A stretch of DNA of 64,000 nt from positions 381,670 through 445,669 of the forward strand of contig JAEUSM010000017.1 of the NCBI GenBank assembly GCA_016788785.1, given 5' to 3'. Origin of the DNA: Candidatus Kapaibacterium sp. (GTDB lineage: Bacteria; Bacteroidota; Ignavibacteria; Kapaibacteriales; JAEUSM01). Of the stretch, positions 52,130 to 60,779 are shown in pieces (position 1 is the stretch's first letter; every line of letters starts with the position of its first letter). The position numbers and the translations under genes are program-made. The notes under the pieces are model-generated. The model had not been told where the DNA came from. It did no database searches and was given only the letters and a program-made list of their open reading frames with translations.

Positions 52130-53113
52130 TTATTTCGAAGCAGCTTTCTTGATTCTATTCATTAATCCCATTTTTTTGGCAGTGCTGTCATCTATGAACA
52201 ACAGAATTTGAGAATAGTGTTGCTCATCAGCCAAACGAAAGAGTGCATACAGATTATGTTCTGAATATCTAAACGTGTTTGAAGCATTTTCAAAGGATGT
52301 GGAACTGTTTTCTGGAATCAATAGCATTGATTTTAGAGTGTTTTCTTGTATAGCCTCCTTATATGACTCTTTGTCGTAAAACAACCGAACAATCGCGTTT
52401 GGTGAGTAATGGCGGTATTTCATGCCCGGTGAAAGAATGGATTCGGTCAATTCAACAGAAACTGTTACTGGAATGTTTGTAATGTGTTCAATAGTTGAAA
52501 CTTCAATAATTCCAGGTCGTAATAATGTTATTTGATTCTCTTCCACCAGAATGACAGTCGATTCTATTCCAATGTCACAATCTCCATCATCAAGAATCAT
52601 CGGAATTTTTCCATTAAAATCATCCATTACATGTTGTGCATGCGTAGGAGAGGGTTTGCCGGATAAATTTGCTGATGGTGCTGCAATTGGAACACCAACT
52701 TCATTTATCAAATCAATCGCCACTATTTTGGAAGGAATCCGCAATGCAATAGTATCTAATCCAGAAGTAATAAAATCTGCTACTTTGGGAGATTTTTTTG
52801 TAACAATGGTAAGAGGTCCGGGCATAAAATTCCGAACTAATAACTCTAACAAAGGAAATACTGACTTACATAATGAAAACAATTGTTCTGGACTGCTACA
52901 ATGAACAATAAGCGGATTGTCAGCTGGTCGTCCTTTAACAAAATAGATTTTGTCGATTGTTTCTTTACTGGAGATAATACCACCAAGCCCATACACAGTT
53001 TCTGTTGGAAAGGCTATAACTTCACCCGTTTTAAGAAGTAAACCAGCTTCTTGGATACTGTTTGAATAGCTTTGCTCATCAAGATTTCGAATATCAATGA
53101 TTTTGGTTTTCAT
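52130..53113 (-). CDS. L-threonylcarbamoyladenylate synthase (Sua5 type)
   Basis: The enzyme makes threonylcarbamoyl-AMP from Thr, bicarbonate and ATP for t6A modification at tRNA position 37. The 327-residue protein has the YrdC domain (VIAFPTETVYGLGG, KGRPADNPLIVH, SANLSGKPSPTHA) in residues about 1-205, the linker SPGMKYRHYSPNA typical of Sua5, and a C-terminal Sua5 Rossmann-like domain (about 240-327). The two-domain form distinguishes it from short TsaC. It sits 2 bases downstream of murG on the same strand, inside a long operon. Confidence 0.94.
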   Translation of the reverse strand: MKTKIIDIRNLDEQSYSNSIQEAGLLLKTGEVIAFPTETVYGLGGIISSKETIDKIYFVKGRPADNPLIVHCSSPEQLFSLCKSVFPLLELLVRNFMPGPLTIVTKKSPKVADFITSGLDTIALRIPSKIVAIDLINEVGVPIAAPSANLSGKPSPTHAQHVMDDFNGKIPMILDDGDCDIGIESTVILVEENQITLLRPGIIEVSTIEHITNIPVTVSVELTESILSPGMKYRHYSPNAIVRLFYDKESYKEAIQENTLKSMLLIPENSSTSFENASNTFRYSEHNLYALFRLADEQHYSQILLFIDDSTAKKMGLMNRIKKAASK

Positions 53114-53115
53114 TG

Positions 53116-54201
53116 TTATTTGAAATAGTTCGATAGAACTGATACAATGTCATTAGCTGCATTAGGTGTGGCAAATTGTCCAATGTTCGTTGAAAAATCA
53201 ACTTGTTGATCTTCATTAGTTAACAATCCTAAAACTGTTTCTCGAAAAGAAGTTGGAAGTGAAGAATCTTCTAACAAAATTGCAGCGTTTTTATCAGCAA
53301 ATGTTTTTGCATTTGTATGCTGATGGTTATGTGCTGCATAAGGATATGGAATTAAAACTGCAGGTTTTTTTACTAATGCAAGCTCTGCCATGGAAGTTGC
53401 ACCAGCTCTACACACAACTATTGAAGCAAGTGTATAAGCAATATCCATTTCAGAAATATAGGGCAATGCTACAACACCTTTAGGAAGAATTGAAGGTGTA
53501 GTATAATTTGCACCAGTTTGCCACAGAATTTGAAATTGTTTCTCTTCTACTATTGGAAGTAATTGCTGTTCAACTGCTGTATTGATACTTTTTGCACCTA
53601 AACTCCCACCAAAGACCAAGATAGTATTTTTAGTTGGGTCTAATCCAAATTTAGCAGACGCATCTTCTAAGGAAATTTTAGTAGAAAATGAGGTTCGAAC
53701 AGGATTACCAACAACCATACACTTTTCTTCAGCAGATGGGAAATACCTCTGTGATTGTGGAAATGATGTAAATATTTTAGTCGCTTTTTTGGAGAGCAGT
53801 CTATTAGTTTTACCGGGTTGAACATTCGATTCTAAGAGAAAAAGAGGAATGGAATGTTTGTACGCTGCAATACCAACAGGATAGCTGACATAAGCACCTG
53901 CACATAGCACTACATCCGGACGTTCTTTTGCCATTATTGCAGACATCTTGGACTGCGCAGAAAGAATTTTGAACGGCAACATTAACGTGGAAAACGAAAA
54001 TAGCGAACGTAAACCTTCTATATCCAAATGTTGAAAGCGATAGCCCAATGCTGGTACAACACGACCTTCAATTTTATCTTTTGAACCAATAAAGAGAATA
54101 TCTATGTCTTGACCAAATGTTGAAACGAGTTTTTCTACAACAGCAATTGCAGGATACAAATGCCCTCCAGTACCACCAGCAGCAACGATTACTTTTTTCA
54201 T
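53116..54201 (-). CDS. murG: UDP-N-acetylglucosamine transferase MurG
   Basis: MurG adds GlcNAc to lipid I to make lipid II on the inner face of the cytoplasmic membrane. The 361-residue protein has the N-terminal VAAGGTGGHLYPAIAV motif, LLESNVQPGKTNRLLSKKA, the donor-binding FGGSLGAKSIN and the C-terminal VVCRAGATSMAELALVKKPAVLIPYPYAAHNHQ. Full length. It overlaps the upstream TetR gene by 4 bases (ATGA). Unusually it is outside an mraY-murD-ftsW cluster. Confidence 0.96.
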   Translation of the reverse strand: MKKVIVAAGGTGGHLYPAIAVVEKLVSTFGQDIDILFIGSKDKIEGRVVPALGYRFQHLDIEGLRSLFSFSTLMLPFKILSAQSKMSAIMAKERPDVVLCAGAYVSYPVGIAAYKHSIPLFLLESNVQPGKTNRLLSKKATKIFTSFPQSQRYFPSAEEKCMVVGNPVRTSFSTKISLEDASAKFGLDPTKNTILVFGGSLGAKSINTAVEQQLLPIVEEKQFQILWQTGANYTTPSILPKGVVALPYISEMDIAYTLASIVVCRAGATSMAELALVKKPAVLIPYPYAAHNHQHTNAKTFADKNAAILLEDSSLPTSFRETVLGLLTNEDQQVDFSTNIGQFATPNAANDIVSVLSNYFK

Positions 54202-54881
54202 GCTTCTTTTGTTGGAAGAAACCCTTCTGAAAGAATTCCTTCTAATTTTGATTTGACAACTGTTCTTGCATCATCTGCCAAAAGACCCAATCCGATGACA
54301 GACTGACGAAATTGAAAAGCTTTTTTTAACGAAAAATTTTGACCATTGAGTAACCAAAGCAAAAATATCCCATCGGAAATTCCAGATTCTAATTCTGTGA
54401 AGGATTCTTCTTCAACTGGAATGAAATACCCATACTTTGTAAGATCATTGGTTATGGAATTACCCAAATTCGTAAAAAATCTACGAACTTTGCGAATACG
54501 GTTTAAAAACAATTGTTCTTCCGTTCGTAATGAGTGAGCCCAAAACTCAAGAATGAGCGGAGCTTCGTTTGCCCGAGATTCGTAAAATTCAATTATGGTA
54601 TCACGCAAAGCTTCCGTTTTTGCGATTTGATCTGGAGCTTCATCAAATCGCTTTTGTGCTATTGCCTCCAAATCATTCATCCAATGGTCATAAATGGAAA
54701 AAAAGAGTTCTTCTTTGGTCGTAAAATATTCATAGATTGTACCCTTCCCAATTTGAGCTTCATTGGATATATCTTGCATCAACGTCTTATGAAAACCGTA
54801 TTTTGCAAACACTTTTGCCGCTGTCTCAATGATAAAGATTCGTTTATCCTGTTTAGTTTTTGTGAGTGATTTTTGTACCAT
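54198..54881 (-). CDS. TetR/AcrR-family transcriptional regulator
   Basis: From ATG 54881 the protein is 227 residues. The N-terminal helix-turn-helix reads IFIIETAAKVFAKYGFHKTLMQDISNEAQIGKGTIYEYFTTKEELF in the standard TetR arrangement; the C-terminal ligand domain is helical and divergent. It lies between coaBC and murG and joins murG with an ATGA overlap. The first gene of the operon is an MFS transporter, a common TetR target, but the regulator sits two genes away. No operator-like palindrome is visible in front of the MFS gene. TTG at 54890 is a weaker start. Confidence 0.92.
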   Translation of the reverse strand: MVQKSLTKTKQDKRIFIIETAAKVFAKYGFHKTLMQDISNEAQIGKGTIYEYFTTKEELFFSIYDHWMNDLEAIAQKRFDEAPDQIAKTEALRDTIIEFYESRANEAPLILEFWAHSLRTEEQLFLNRIRKVRRFFTNLGNSITNDLTKYGYFIPVEEESFTELESGISDGIFLLWLLNGQNFSLKKAFQFRQSVIGLGLLADDARTVVKSKLEGILSEGFLPTKEA

Positions 54882-54895
54882 AATCAACAATGGAT

Positions 54896-56275
54896 TTAAA
54901 CAATTGTACTTTTGAGATAGGTTTTATAGAGTGCAATTCGTTTGAATAATTCGATTGCACATTCTTGTTTTGACATTGGTTCCAAGTCCTCAATAACTCC
55001 ATTGGAATAAAAGACACTCAATGTATTATTATCACCATTAAAACCACTATTTGGCTTGTTTGCGTAGTTGCCAACGATGATATCTGCACGCTTGGAGGAT
55101 AATTTTTTCGTGGCATTCAATCGAAGTTCTTCACTTTCTAAAGCAAAGCCAACCAAAAATTGATGAGGCTTTTTTGAATGACCCAAGGTTTGCAAAATAT
55201 CAGTCGTTTTTGTGAGTTCAATTGTTGTTGTTGTAGTAGAATGTTCTTTTTTGATTTTACCTTGTATAGGATTTGCAGGAGTAAAATCTGAAACTGCTGC
55301 TGCCATAATACCAATGGTATATTCATTAGAATATTTTTGAACTGTTTCGTACATTTCTTTTGATGTAGTTACATGATGAACTTCCACTCCATCTGGTGGT
55401 GGAATAGTAACAGGTCCAGAAATTAGTACTACTTTTGCTCCAAAATTTCGAGCAACGTCTGCAAGTGCATATCCCATTTTGCCGGAAGAATGGTTTGTGA
55501 TATATCGAACATCATCGATTGGTTCTTGTGTCGGACCGGCTGTAATGAGTATAACTTCAGTGGATAAATCTTGTGCAGAAGCCGTTACAGAATTTGTCGT
55601 TTGTTTCAACAATTCCAATTCTAATGATGCTTGCCATTGATCTTTTTCAACAGCTGAAGCAACAGTATTAACGAATACGGGTTCGTATTCTACTTCGATT
55701 GCTGAAGGAATTGTTGTTGACGGTAGGTTTTGTAGATGCGAATGCACAAATGAAGCAATGGTATTTGGCTCAGGTAATCTTCCAACACCGACTAACCCAC
55801 TGGCTAATTCACCAGATTCTGGCGGAAGAACAATAGCACCATCTTTTTTGATTGTCTCAATGTTTCTTTTGGTAGCAGGATGTTCCCACATATCCGAATC
55901 CATTGCAGGAGCTACGATGAGTGGGGTATCTTTTTGAAGGGACAATGCAACAAGTAACAATGCATTGTCAGATGAACCGATGCTTAGTTTTGAAATTGTT
56001 GTTGCTGAACATGGAGCTATAACCATACAATCAGCCCAATGTGCCAAATGAATATGCCAAGAGCCATCGTCATGAAAACGTGGGTCAAACATATCAATAA
56101 TTGTATCAAAGTGTGATAAATTGGATAATACAACTGGTGATACGAATTGTTTTGCAGATTCAGTCATTATACAACGAACCTCATACCCCAATTTCACAAA
56201 TTCTCGTACAATCAAAGGTGCTTTGTATGCAGAAATACTACCACATATTCCTAAAAGTATTTTAGTTTTTGCCAC
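54896..56275 (-). CDS. coaBC: Bifunctional phosphopantothenoylcysteine decarboxylase/synthetase
   Basis: CoaBC couples phosphopantothenate with cysteine and decarboxylates the product, steps 2 and 3 of coenzyme A synthesis. The 459-residue protein has the flavoprotein CoaC part (GICGSISAYKAPLIVREF, HLAHWADCMVIAPCSATTISK, APAMDSDMWEHP) and the CoaB part (LITAGPTQEPIDDVRYITNHSSGKMG, near residue 245, and GFALES). The PAMD-x-DM loop has Asp where many enzymes have Asn, as seen in Bacteroidota relatives. The linker between domains is longer than usual. The start is GTG, overlapping the MFS gene by 14 bases. Confidence 0.96.
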   Translation of the reverse strand: MAKTKILLGICGSISAYKAPLIVREFVKLGYEVRCIMTESAKQFVSPVVLSNLSHFDTIIDMFDPRFHDDGSWHIHLAHWADCMVIAPCSATTISKLSIGSSDNALLLVALSLQKDTPLIVAPAMDSDMWEHPATKRNIETIKKDGAIVLPPESGELASGLVGVGRLPEPNTIASFVHSHLQNLPSTTIPSAIEVEYEPVFVNTVASAVEKDQWQASLELELLKQTTNSVTASAQDLSTEVILITAGPTQEPIDDVRYITNHSSGKMGYALADVARNFGAKVVLISGPVTIPPPDGVEVHHVTTSKEMYETVQKYSNEYTIGIMAAAVSDFTPANPIQGKIKKEHSTTTTTIELTKTTDILQTLGHSKKPHQFLVGFALESEELRLNATKKLSSKRADIIVGNYANKPNSGFNGDNNTLSVFYSNGVIEDLEPMSKQECAIELFKRIALYKTYLKSTIV

Positions 56276-57566
56276 TCTTTTTTTCCTTCAAATAATATGC
56301 AATATACAGAAGAAATCCTAACAAAGTAACAGAAAATGCTAAAATAAATGGCAAAGACAAGTGCATCACCACACCAAAACCAGTTATAAACGGAGGTGCA
56401 ATTTGTGCTAAAGCTTGTAAGGATTGATTCACTCCCAATATAGTACCTTGTTCATTGGAAGAAGCAGAATTAGAAATTAACGCATTGACATTCGGTACAA
56501 CAATAGATTGAGCAATGACTACAAACGGAAGTGCAAAATACATGTGACCGCCGACAGATGGTAACAAAAGCACCAAAAAACTAATTGCTAATATTGGTAA
56601 TACAACGAATATTATCGAAGAAGCATTAGAATATTTTGGCAAAATTCTCAATATAATTCCTTGAGTAATCATCATCCAAATTCCCATATAACCAAATAAT
56701 CTTCCAGTTTGATTTGGCAGATACTCAAATTTTTGAAACATATAGGAAGAGAAAAATTCACGGAAAAAGGTAAACCCAACGGTTATAGTAAACATTGTAA
56801 ACAGCAATGTACGAAGTGAGGATTTCGTTGATAAAAACAATTTGAGACTTTCAAAACTTTTTCTAACAATCCTATCAGTACGAGTTGGATTTTCTAATGT
56901 CTCTGGAAGAAAGACCAACGAAATGAGCAAACCGACGATACAACAAAGTGAACTCACGATAAAGGGAAGTGCATAATTAAGCCAATAATGGGAAGTCGAT
57001 TTCGTAAGAACTCCACCCAAAAATGGACCCATAATAAAAGCAATTCCAAAACAAACACCCACTAAACCAAAATATTTTGCCTTTGTTTTGATAGTGCTAA
57101 TATCTGCCAACATTGAATAATAAACTGTGATATTTCCTCCACCAATCCCTAAGAGTGCATACCCTAAAAATAGGAAGGATAACGATTGAATATATGTTCC
57201 AAATGATAAAAAAACAAAGCCAAATACCATTATCAATAATGAAATGAGAATTGCCTTTTTCCTACCATGAGAATCACAATATGAGCCTAAAAGTAGGGTG
57301 CTGAAAAATTGAAAAATTGAAAAAGAAGAAAGAAAGACTCCATACATCACATTCATTATGGCGGTTGTTTGGAATCGAGTAGTTGAGGGAGATTGAACAC
57401 CAGATAAAAAAGTATTCAACCAATAAAAAAAAGGAGTATCAAAAAACAAATGTGCTTTGTTCAGAAGTAATGCTGCATAGACAGGAATTGGAATTGCAAT
57501 AGCAACCATCTCGAAAAATATAACGAAGAATAAGATAACAATTCGAAGATGTTTACTTTGCTTCAC
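56262..57566 (-). CDS. MFS transporter (drug/metabolite exporter-like)
   Basis: The 434-residue protein has 12 predicted membrane helices and the MFS loop motif LLGSYCDSHGRKKAILISLL (about residues 91-110) that matches G-x-x-x-D-x-x-G-R-R-x. It resembles TetA/MdtG-type efflux proteins. It is the first gene of the coaBC-tetR-murG operon and has a GTG start. The TetR two genes downstream could respond to its substrate. Substrate unknown. Confidence 0.9.
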   Translation of the reverse strand: MKQSKHLRIVILFFVIFFEMVAIAIPIPVYAALLLNKAHLFFDTPFFYWLNTFLSGVQSPSTTRFQTTAIMNVMYGVFLSSFSIFQFFSTLLLGSYCDSHGRKKAILISLLIMVFGFVFLSFGTYIQSLSFLFLGYALLGIGGGNITVYYSMLADISTIKTKAKYFGLVGVCFGIAFIMGPFLGGVLTKSTSHYWLNYALPFIVSSLCCIVGLLISLVFLPETLENPTRTDRIVRKSFESLKLFLSTKSSLRTLLFTMFTITVGFTFFREFFSSYMFQKFEYLPNQTGRLFGYMGIWMMITQGIILRILPKYSNASSIIFVVLPILAISFLVLLLPSVGGHMYFALPFVVIAQSIVVPNVNALISNSASSNEQGTILGVNQSLQALAQIAPPFITGFGVVMHLSLPFILAFSVTLLGFLLYIAYYLKEKKSGKN

Positions 57567-57813
57567 AGAAATAATTGATATGCAAAATGAAAATTTTTGT
57601 TGGAAGACGAATCCTTAGCTGAAATGTGGTAAGAAGGTGTCAATTTCTATTGTCACTGTCTACATTTATTGACATATTTTGCGAAAGAGTTGTCAATTTC
57701 ATCATCAAATACATGGAAAAACGGTATAATTCAACATTGGCATATCATTTGGATGTAATAAAAGAGTAATTACAGCTTGTTTCTGTTTTTTCAAAAGAAA
57801 AGAGGTTAGCACA
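57567..57813 (+). promoter_or_regulatory. Upstream region with clustered TGTC motifs and a direct repeat
   Basis: The 247-base gap between the divergent MFS gene and the small membrane protein gene holds a direct repeat TGTCAATTTC at 57638-57647 and 57691-57700 (offset 53 bases, about five helical turns). Between them lie TGTCAC (57651), TGTCTA (57657) and the inverted TTGACA (57669). No ORF over 30 codons is seen. Five TGTC-type half-sites in 63 bases suggest a regulator-binding region. Confidence 0.45.
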
Positions 57814-57993
57814 ATGAAAAAAATACCGTTCTCAACAGTACAAAAAGACTCTATAGTTTCTTTTCTGTTAGTGCAGCTATTTGCCCTCTTGTTTGTCGCA
57901 GTGTTAGTATATGCCGTAACCTTAGGTAGTGAAGTATCTGTGCAAAAGAAAATGTTTGTTCAAAAGGAACATCGAGTTCAAACCCACAAGTAA
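57814..57993 (+). CDS. Small single-pass membrane protein (59 aa)
   Basis: ATG at 57814 is preceded by AGAGG at 8 bases and opens a 59-residue frame ending TAA at 57991-57993. The protein has a basic N terminus (MKKIPFSTVQKDS), one strong hydrophobic helix (about residues 15-37, VSFLLVQLFALLFVAVLVYAV) and a charged tail rich in Lys, Gln and His. This is the layout of small type II or bitopic membrane proteins. It fills otherwise empty space and ends 4 bases before the convergent YitT gene. No homologous family is recognised; function unknown. Confidence 0.6.
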   Translation: MKKIPFSTVQKDSIVSFLLVQLFALLFVAVLVYAVTLGSEVSVQKKMFVQKEHRVQTHK

Positions 57994-57997
57994 CCAA

Positions 57998-58867
57998 TTA
58001 ATGGAGTGCACGCTTTTTGATCATTCCACCAATAGTGTCATTGACAGAATTCATCACAACAAAGGCGTTAGAGTCGATGAGTTCAATTTCAGAAGACAGA
58101 CGTGCAATTTCCAATCTTGTCACAACAGTATACAAAACCTCAATATCTTTGAGGTTTTCTCTTTTTCCATAACCAGTTGTTCCATTCAAAATACTAACCC
58201 CTCTTCCCAATTGCTCAGTTATCATTACACGAATTTCCTCATTTTTTGAAGAAAAAATGGTAACAGCAGTATATTCCTCAATACCTTCAACTATAAAGTC
58301 AATAGTTTTGGAAGCGGATAAGTAAATAAGAATAGAATAAAGTGCAGTTTCTATTGAAAGAAAGTAAGCGGCTACTGAAAAAATACCAATATTAAAGAGT
58401 AGTATAATATCACCAATTCGTTGTCTGGTTTTACGAGAAAGGTAAATTGCTAAAATTTCTGTTCCATCCAAAACAGTAGAGCCTCTAACAGCTAGTCCAA
58501 TCCCAGCACCAAGGAATACTCCTCCAAATACCGAAACTAACAATTTATCAGAAGTAATAATTGGATACTCTATAAATGCAATTGCGGTAGCTAATCCAAT
58601 GATTGCAACAATGGAGCGTAAAGCGAATTTGAAACCAATTTGTTTATATCCTAATAGTATAAACGGCACATTGACCAATACTAAAAGAAATGGAACAGGG
58701 ATAGAAGTTAGCTTTGATAGCAAAATTGATACACCCGTAACTCCACCGTCAATGAAGTTATTGGGTAAAACAAAACCCTTGAGTCCAAATCCTGCTGACA
58801 GAATACCGGCGATAATATAGAAAAGACCTTTAAAACTTGTTAACTTTTTCTTGTTTTCAGTATTCAT
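57998..58867 (-). CDS. YitT-family membrane protein with C-terminal DUF2179 domain
   Basis: The 289-residue protein has five or six membrane helices in residues about 12-190 (GFGLKGFVLPNNFIDGGVTGVSILL, VFGGVFLGAGIGLAVRGSTVLDGTEILA) and a soluble C-terminal DUF2179 domain (about 200-289: GVSILNGTTGYGKRENLKDIEVLYTVVTRLEI...IDSNAFVVMNSVNDTIGG). This is the YitT architecture; a transport role is suspected but unproven. It is 6 bases downstream of a MarR gene on the same strand, so the regulator is probably co-transcribed. Confidence 0.93.
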   Translation of the reverse strand: MNTENKKKLTSFKGLFYIIAGILSAGFGLKGFVLPNNFIDGGVTGVSILLSKLTSIPVPFLLVLVNVPFILLGYKQIGFKFALRSIVAIIGLATAIAFIEYPIITSDKLLVSVFGGVFLGAGIGLAVRGSTVLDGTEILAIYLSRKTRQRIGDIILLFNIGIFSVAAYFLSIETALYSILIYLSASKTIDFIVEGIEEYTAVTIFSSKNEEIRVMITEQLGRGVSILNGTTGYGKRENLKDIEVLYTVVTRLEIARLSSEIELIDSNAFVVMNSVNDTIGGMIKKRALH

Positions 58868-58873
58868 ACACGA

Positions 58874-59314
58874 TCAAAGGGACAATTGTTCTAAGGCACT
58901 ATAAAACGAATCAGAAAAATTACCTAACGATTGGAAAAAAGTTTCTTCAGCAGATTCAATCGCAACATTAGCTTGTAGTAATGTTGATTCGCCAAATGCA
59001 GTTAACGAAACAATTTTAGCACGAGTATCAATTTTGGATTCTTTTCTTGATACCATTGCTTTTTTGATGAGTGTTTTTAAAACTTTCGAGACCATCATCG
59101 TATCAATATTACAAACAGAAGCTATTGTTACTTGTGAAATTGGTGTATCATCGTTTTTGAGCCGATGAATGGTAAAGAGAATAATGTATTGCGTATAGGT
59201 AAGCGAAAAATCGGTGAGAACTTGGTTCATTTCCTTTTGCCAACGCATAGCAGTTTGCCAAAGATAATATCCCGGGTGTTCCTCAGAATTCGAAAAAAGT
59301 GTAGTTGTTGCCAT
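58874..59314 (-). CDS. MarR-family transcriptional regulator
   Basis: The 146-residue protein has the winged helix-turn-helix of MarR proteins: TQYIILFTIHRL, ISQVTIASVCNIDTMMVSKVLKTLIKKAMVSRKESKIDTRAKIVSLTAFG, with the wing at DTRAK. The sequence is typical of regulators that sense small aromatic or oxidant ligands. It precedes yitT by 6 bases and probably controls this two-gene operon. ATG start at 59314. Confidence 0.9.
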   Translation of the reverse strand: MATTTLFSNSEEHPGYYLWQTAMRWQKEMNQVLTDFSLTYTQYIILFTIHRLKNDDTPISQVTIASVCNIDTMMVSKVLKTLIKKAMVSRKESKIDTRAKIVSLTAFGESTLLQANVAIESAEETFFQSLGNFSDSFYSALEQLSL

Positions 59315-59409
59315 TGTTATATCCTATCAAAATTTGATAAATCACACAAGAGATTAAACAAATATACAAAGATATTGTAAACGTAACAACAAAAAATGTG
59401 AAATAAAGT

Positions 59410-60777
59410 TTAACTATAGTAAAGTGGTAAGGTAATTTCAAAAATATTAGTTTTATTTCCAGCAACTTTATAGATGATTTTACCTTTGTGCATTGTAATG
59501 ATTCTGTGAGTAAGAACCAATCCTAATCCAAAACCACGTTTGCCCATGCTGTTCGTTCCACGGAAGAAGTGTTGAAACAAAAATTGTTCCTCCCCTGATT
59601 TGATAGTAGGACCTTGATTAGAAAAACTAACGACAACCCTACCTGCTTTTGATTCAACAGTTATTGATGCTTTGTCTAATGTTGAGTAACGAATACAATT
59701 GAGTGCCAAATTTGTGAATGCAATAGTCAATAAACGTTTGTTTCCTAAAACTTCAAGACCAGATCCATAAATTTCTTTTCCAAGAAAAGCAAAATCAAAT
59801 TTGAAATTCTTCTCTAATTTTGTCACATCATCGATGACATCAAAAATTTCTTCGTCGATGCGAATTACCTCTTTAAAAATTGAATGCGATGCTTCCGTTT
59901 TTGCAATTTCCAAAAGAGTATTAATAATATCAGCAAGATTTTTTGTACTTTCTTTTTGCTCAACAATCAATTGTTTCATTTTCTCAAAATCAGTTTCTTT
60001 TTCAATCCGTTCAAAATTTGAAACCAAAATTGCAATAGGAGTTTTTAATTCGTGAGAAATATGATTGACAGCATGTTTTTGAAAAGCAAATGATTTGGTC
60101 AGCCGAGACATCAATTTATTAAATTGTTGTGAAAGAACTGCTATCTCATCACCAGTACCATGGACTGTAATGCTGGGTGAAGTTTCAAAATCTAAATTCT
60201 TTAACTCTTTGGTGAGAGTTTGAATTGGTTTAGTGATTTTTCGAGAAATAATAAATGTGATGAGAACACATACAATAACAAAAGCACCAAAAAAGATAAA
60301 AAGAATTTGTTGAAGTTGATGTAAGGTTTTTTTGCCTGAAACATCAAATGCTTTTGAAATTGCAATAACAGAATCTTGTTTCGAGGTATGATAAATCCCT
60401 ATCACCAACGAGGAATCTTCTTCAACTTCAATATACCGATTAGTAGGAGAAAGTACACCTAAAATATACTCAGTTGAAGAGATTTCAGTTTTAACTCTAT
60501 TGGAGAATAAACGCTTTTTGTCTAAACTGTATAGTTGGGTCGTTTGTACTACTATTCCTTTAGTCGCTCGTTGACTCATTTGTTGTAAAATTTCAGGTCT
60601 TATGCCATTTAATTCGTTTTTAAAGGATATGCCAGTACTGATATTGTTGATAACTCTCTCTTTAAACAATTCTGCTCTGTTTGAATGGTATGAATGATAG
60701 ATTAAAATCAACATTATACCAACAAAAAAGATAATAGAAACAGAATTGTAGACTAAGAGTTTATACCGAATATTCAT
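59410..60777 (-). CDS. Sensor histidine kinase
   Basis: The 455-residue protein has two membrane helices (about 9-28 and 156-178) flanking a periplasmic sensor of about 125 residues, a HAMP domain (about 180-232), HisKA with the phospho-acceptor His 242 in HISHELKTPIAI, and a HATPase domain with the N box (NLALNCIRYS) and GFGLGLVLTHRI G2 box. The sensor region has no recognised ligand-binding family. It lies 2 bases after its response regulator on the same strand, so the two are an operon. Confidence 0.94.
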   Translation of the reverse strand: MNIRYKLLVYNSVSIIFFVGIMLILIYHSYHSNRAELFKERVINNISTGISFKNELNGIRPEILQQMSQRATKGIVVQTTQLYSLDKKRLFSNRVKTEISSTEYILGVLSPTNRYIEVEEDSSLVIGIYHTSKQDSVIAISKAFDVSGKKTLHQLQQILFIFFGAFVIVCVLITFIISRKITKPIQTLTKELKNLDFETSPSITVHGTGDEIAVLSQQFNKLMSRLTKSFAFQKHAVNHISHELKTPIAILVSNFERIEKETDFEKMKQLIVEQKESTKNLADIINTLLEIAKTEASHSIFKEVIRIDEEIFDVIDDVTKLEKNFKFDFAFLGKEIYGSGLEVLGNKRLLTIAFTNLALNCIRYSTLDKASITVESKAGRVVVSFSNQGPTIKSGEEQFLFQHFFRGTNSMGKRGFGLGLVLTHRIITMHKGKIIYKVAGNKTNIFEITLPLYYS

Positions 60778-60779
60778 TA

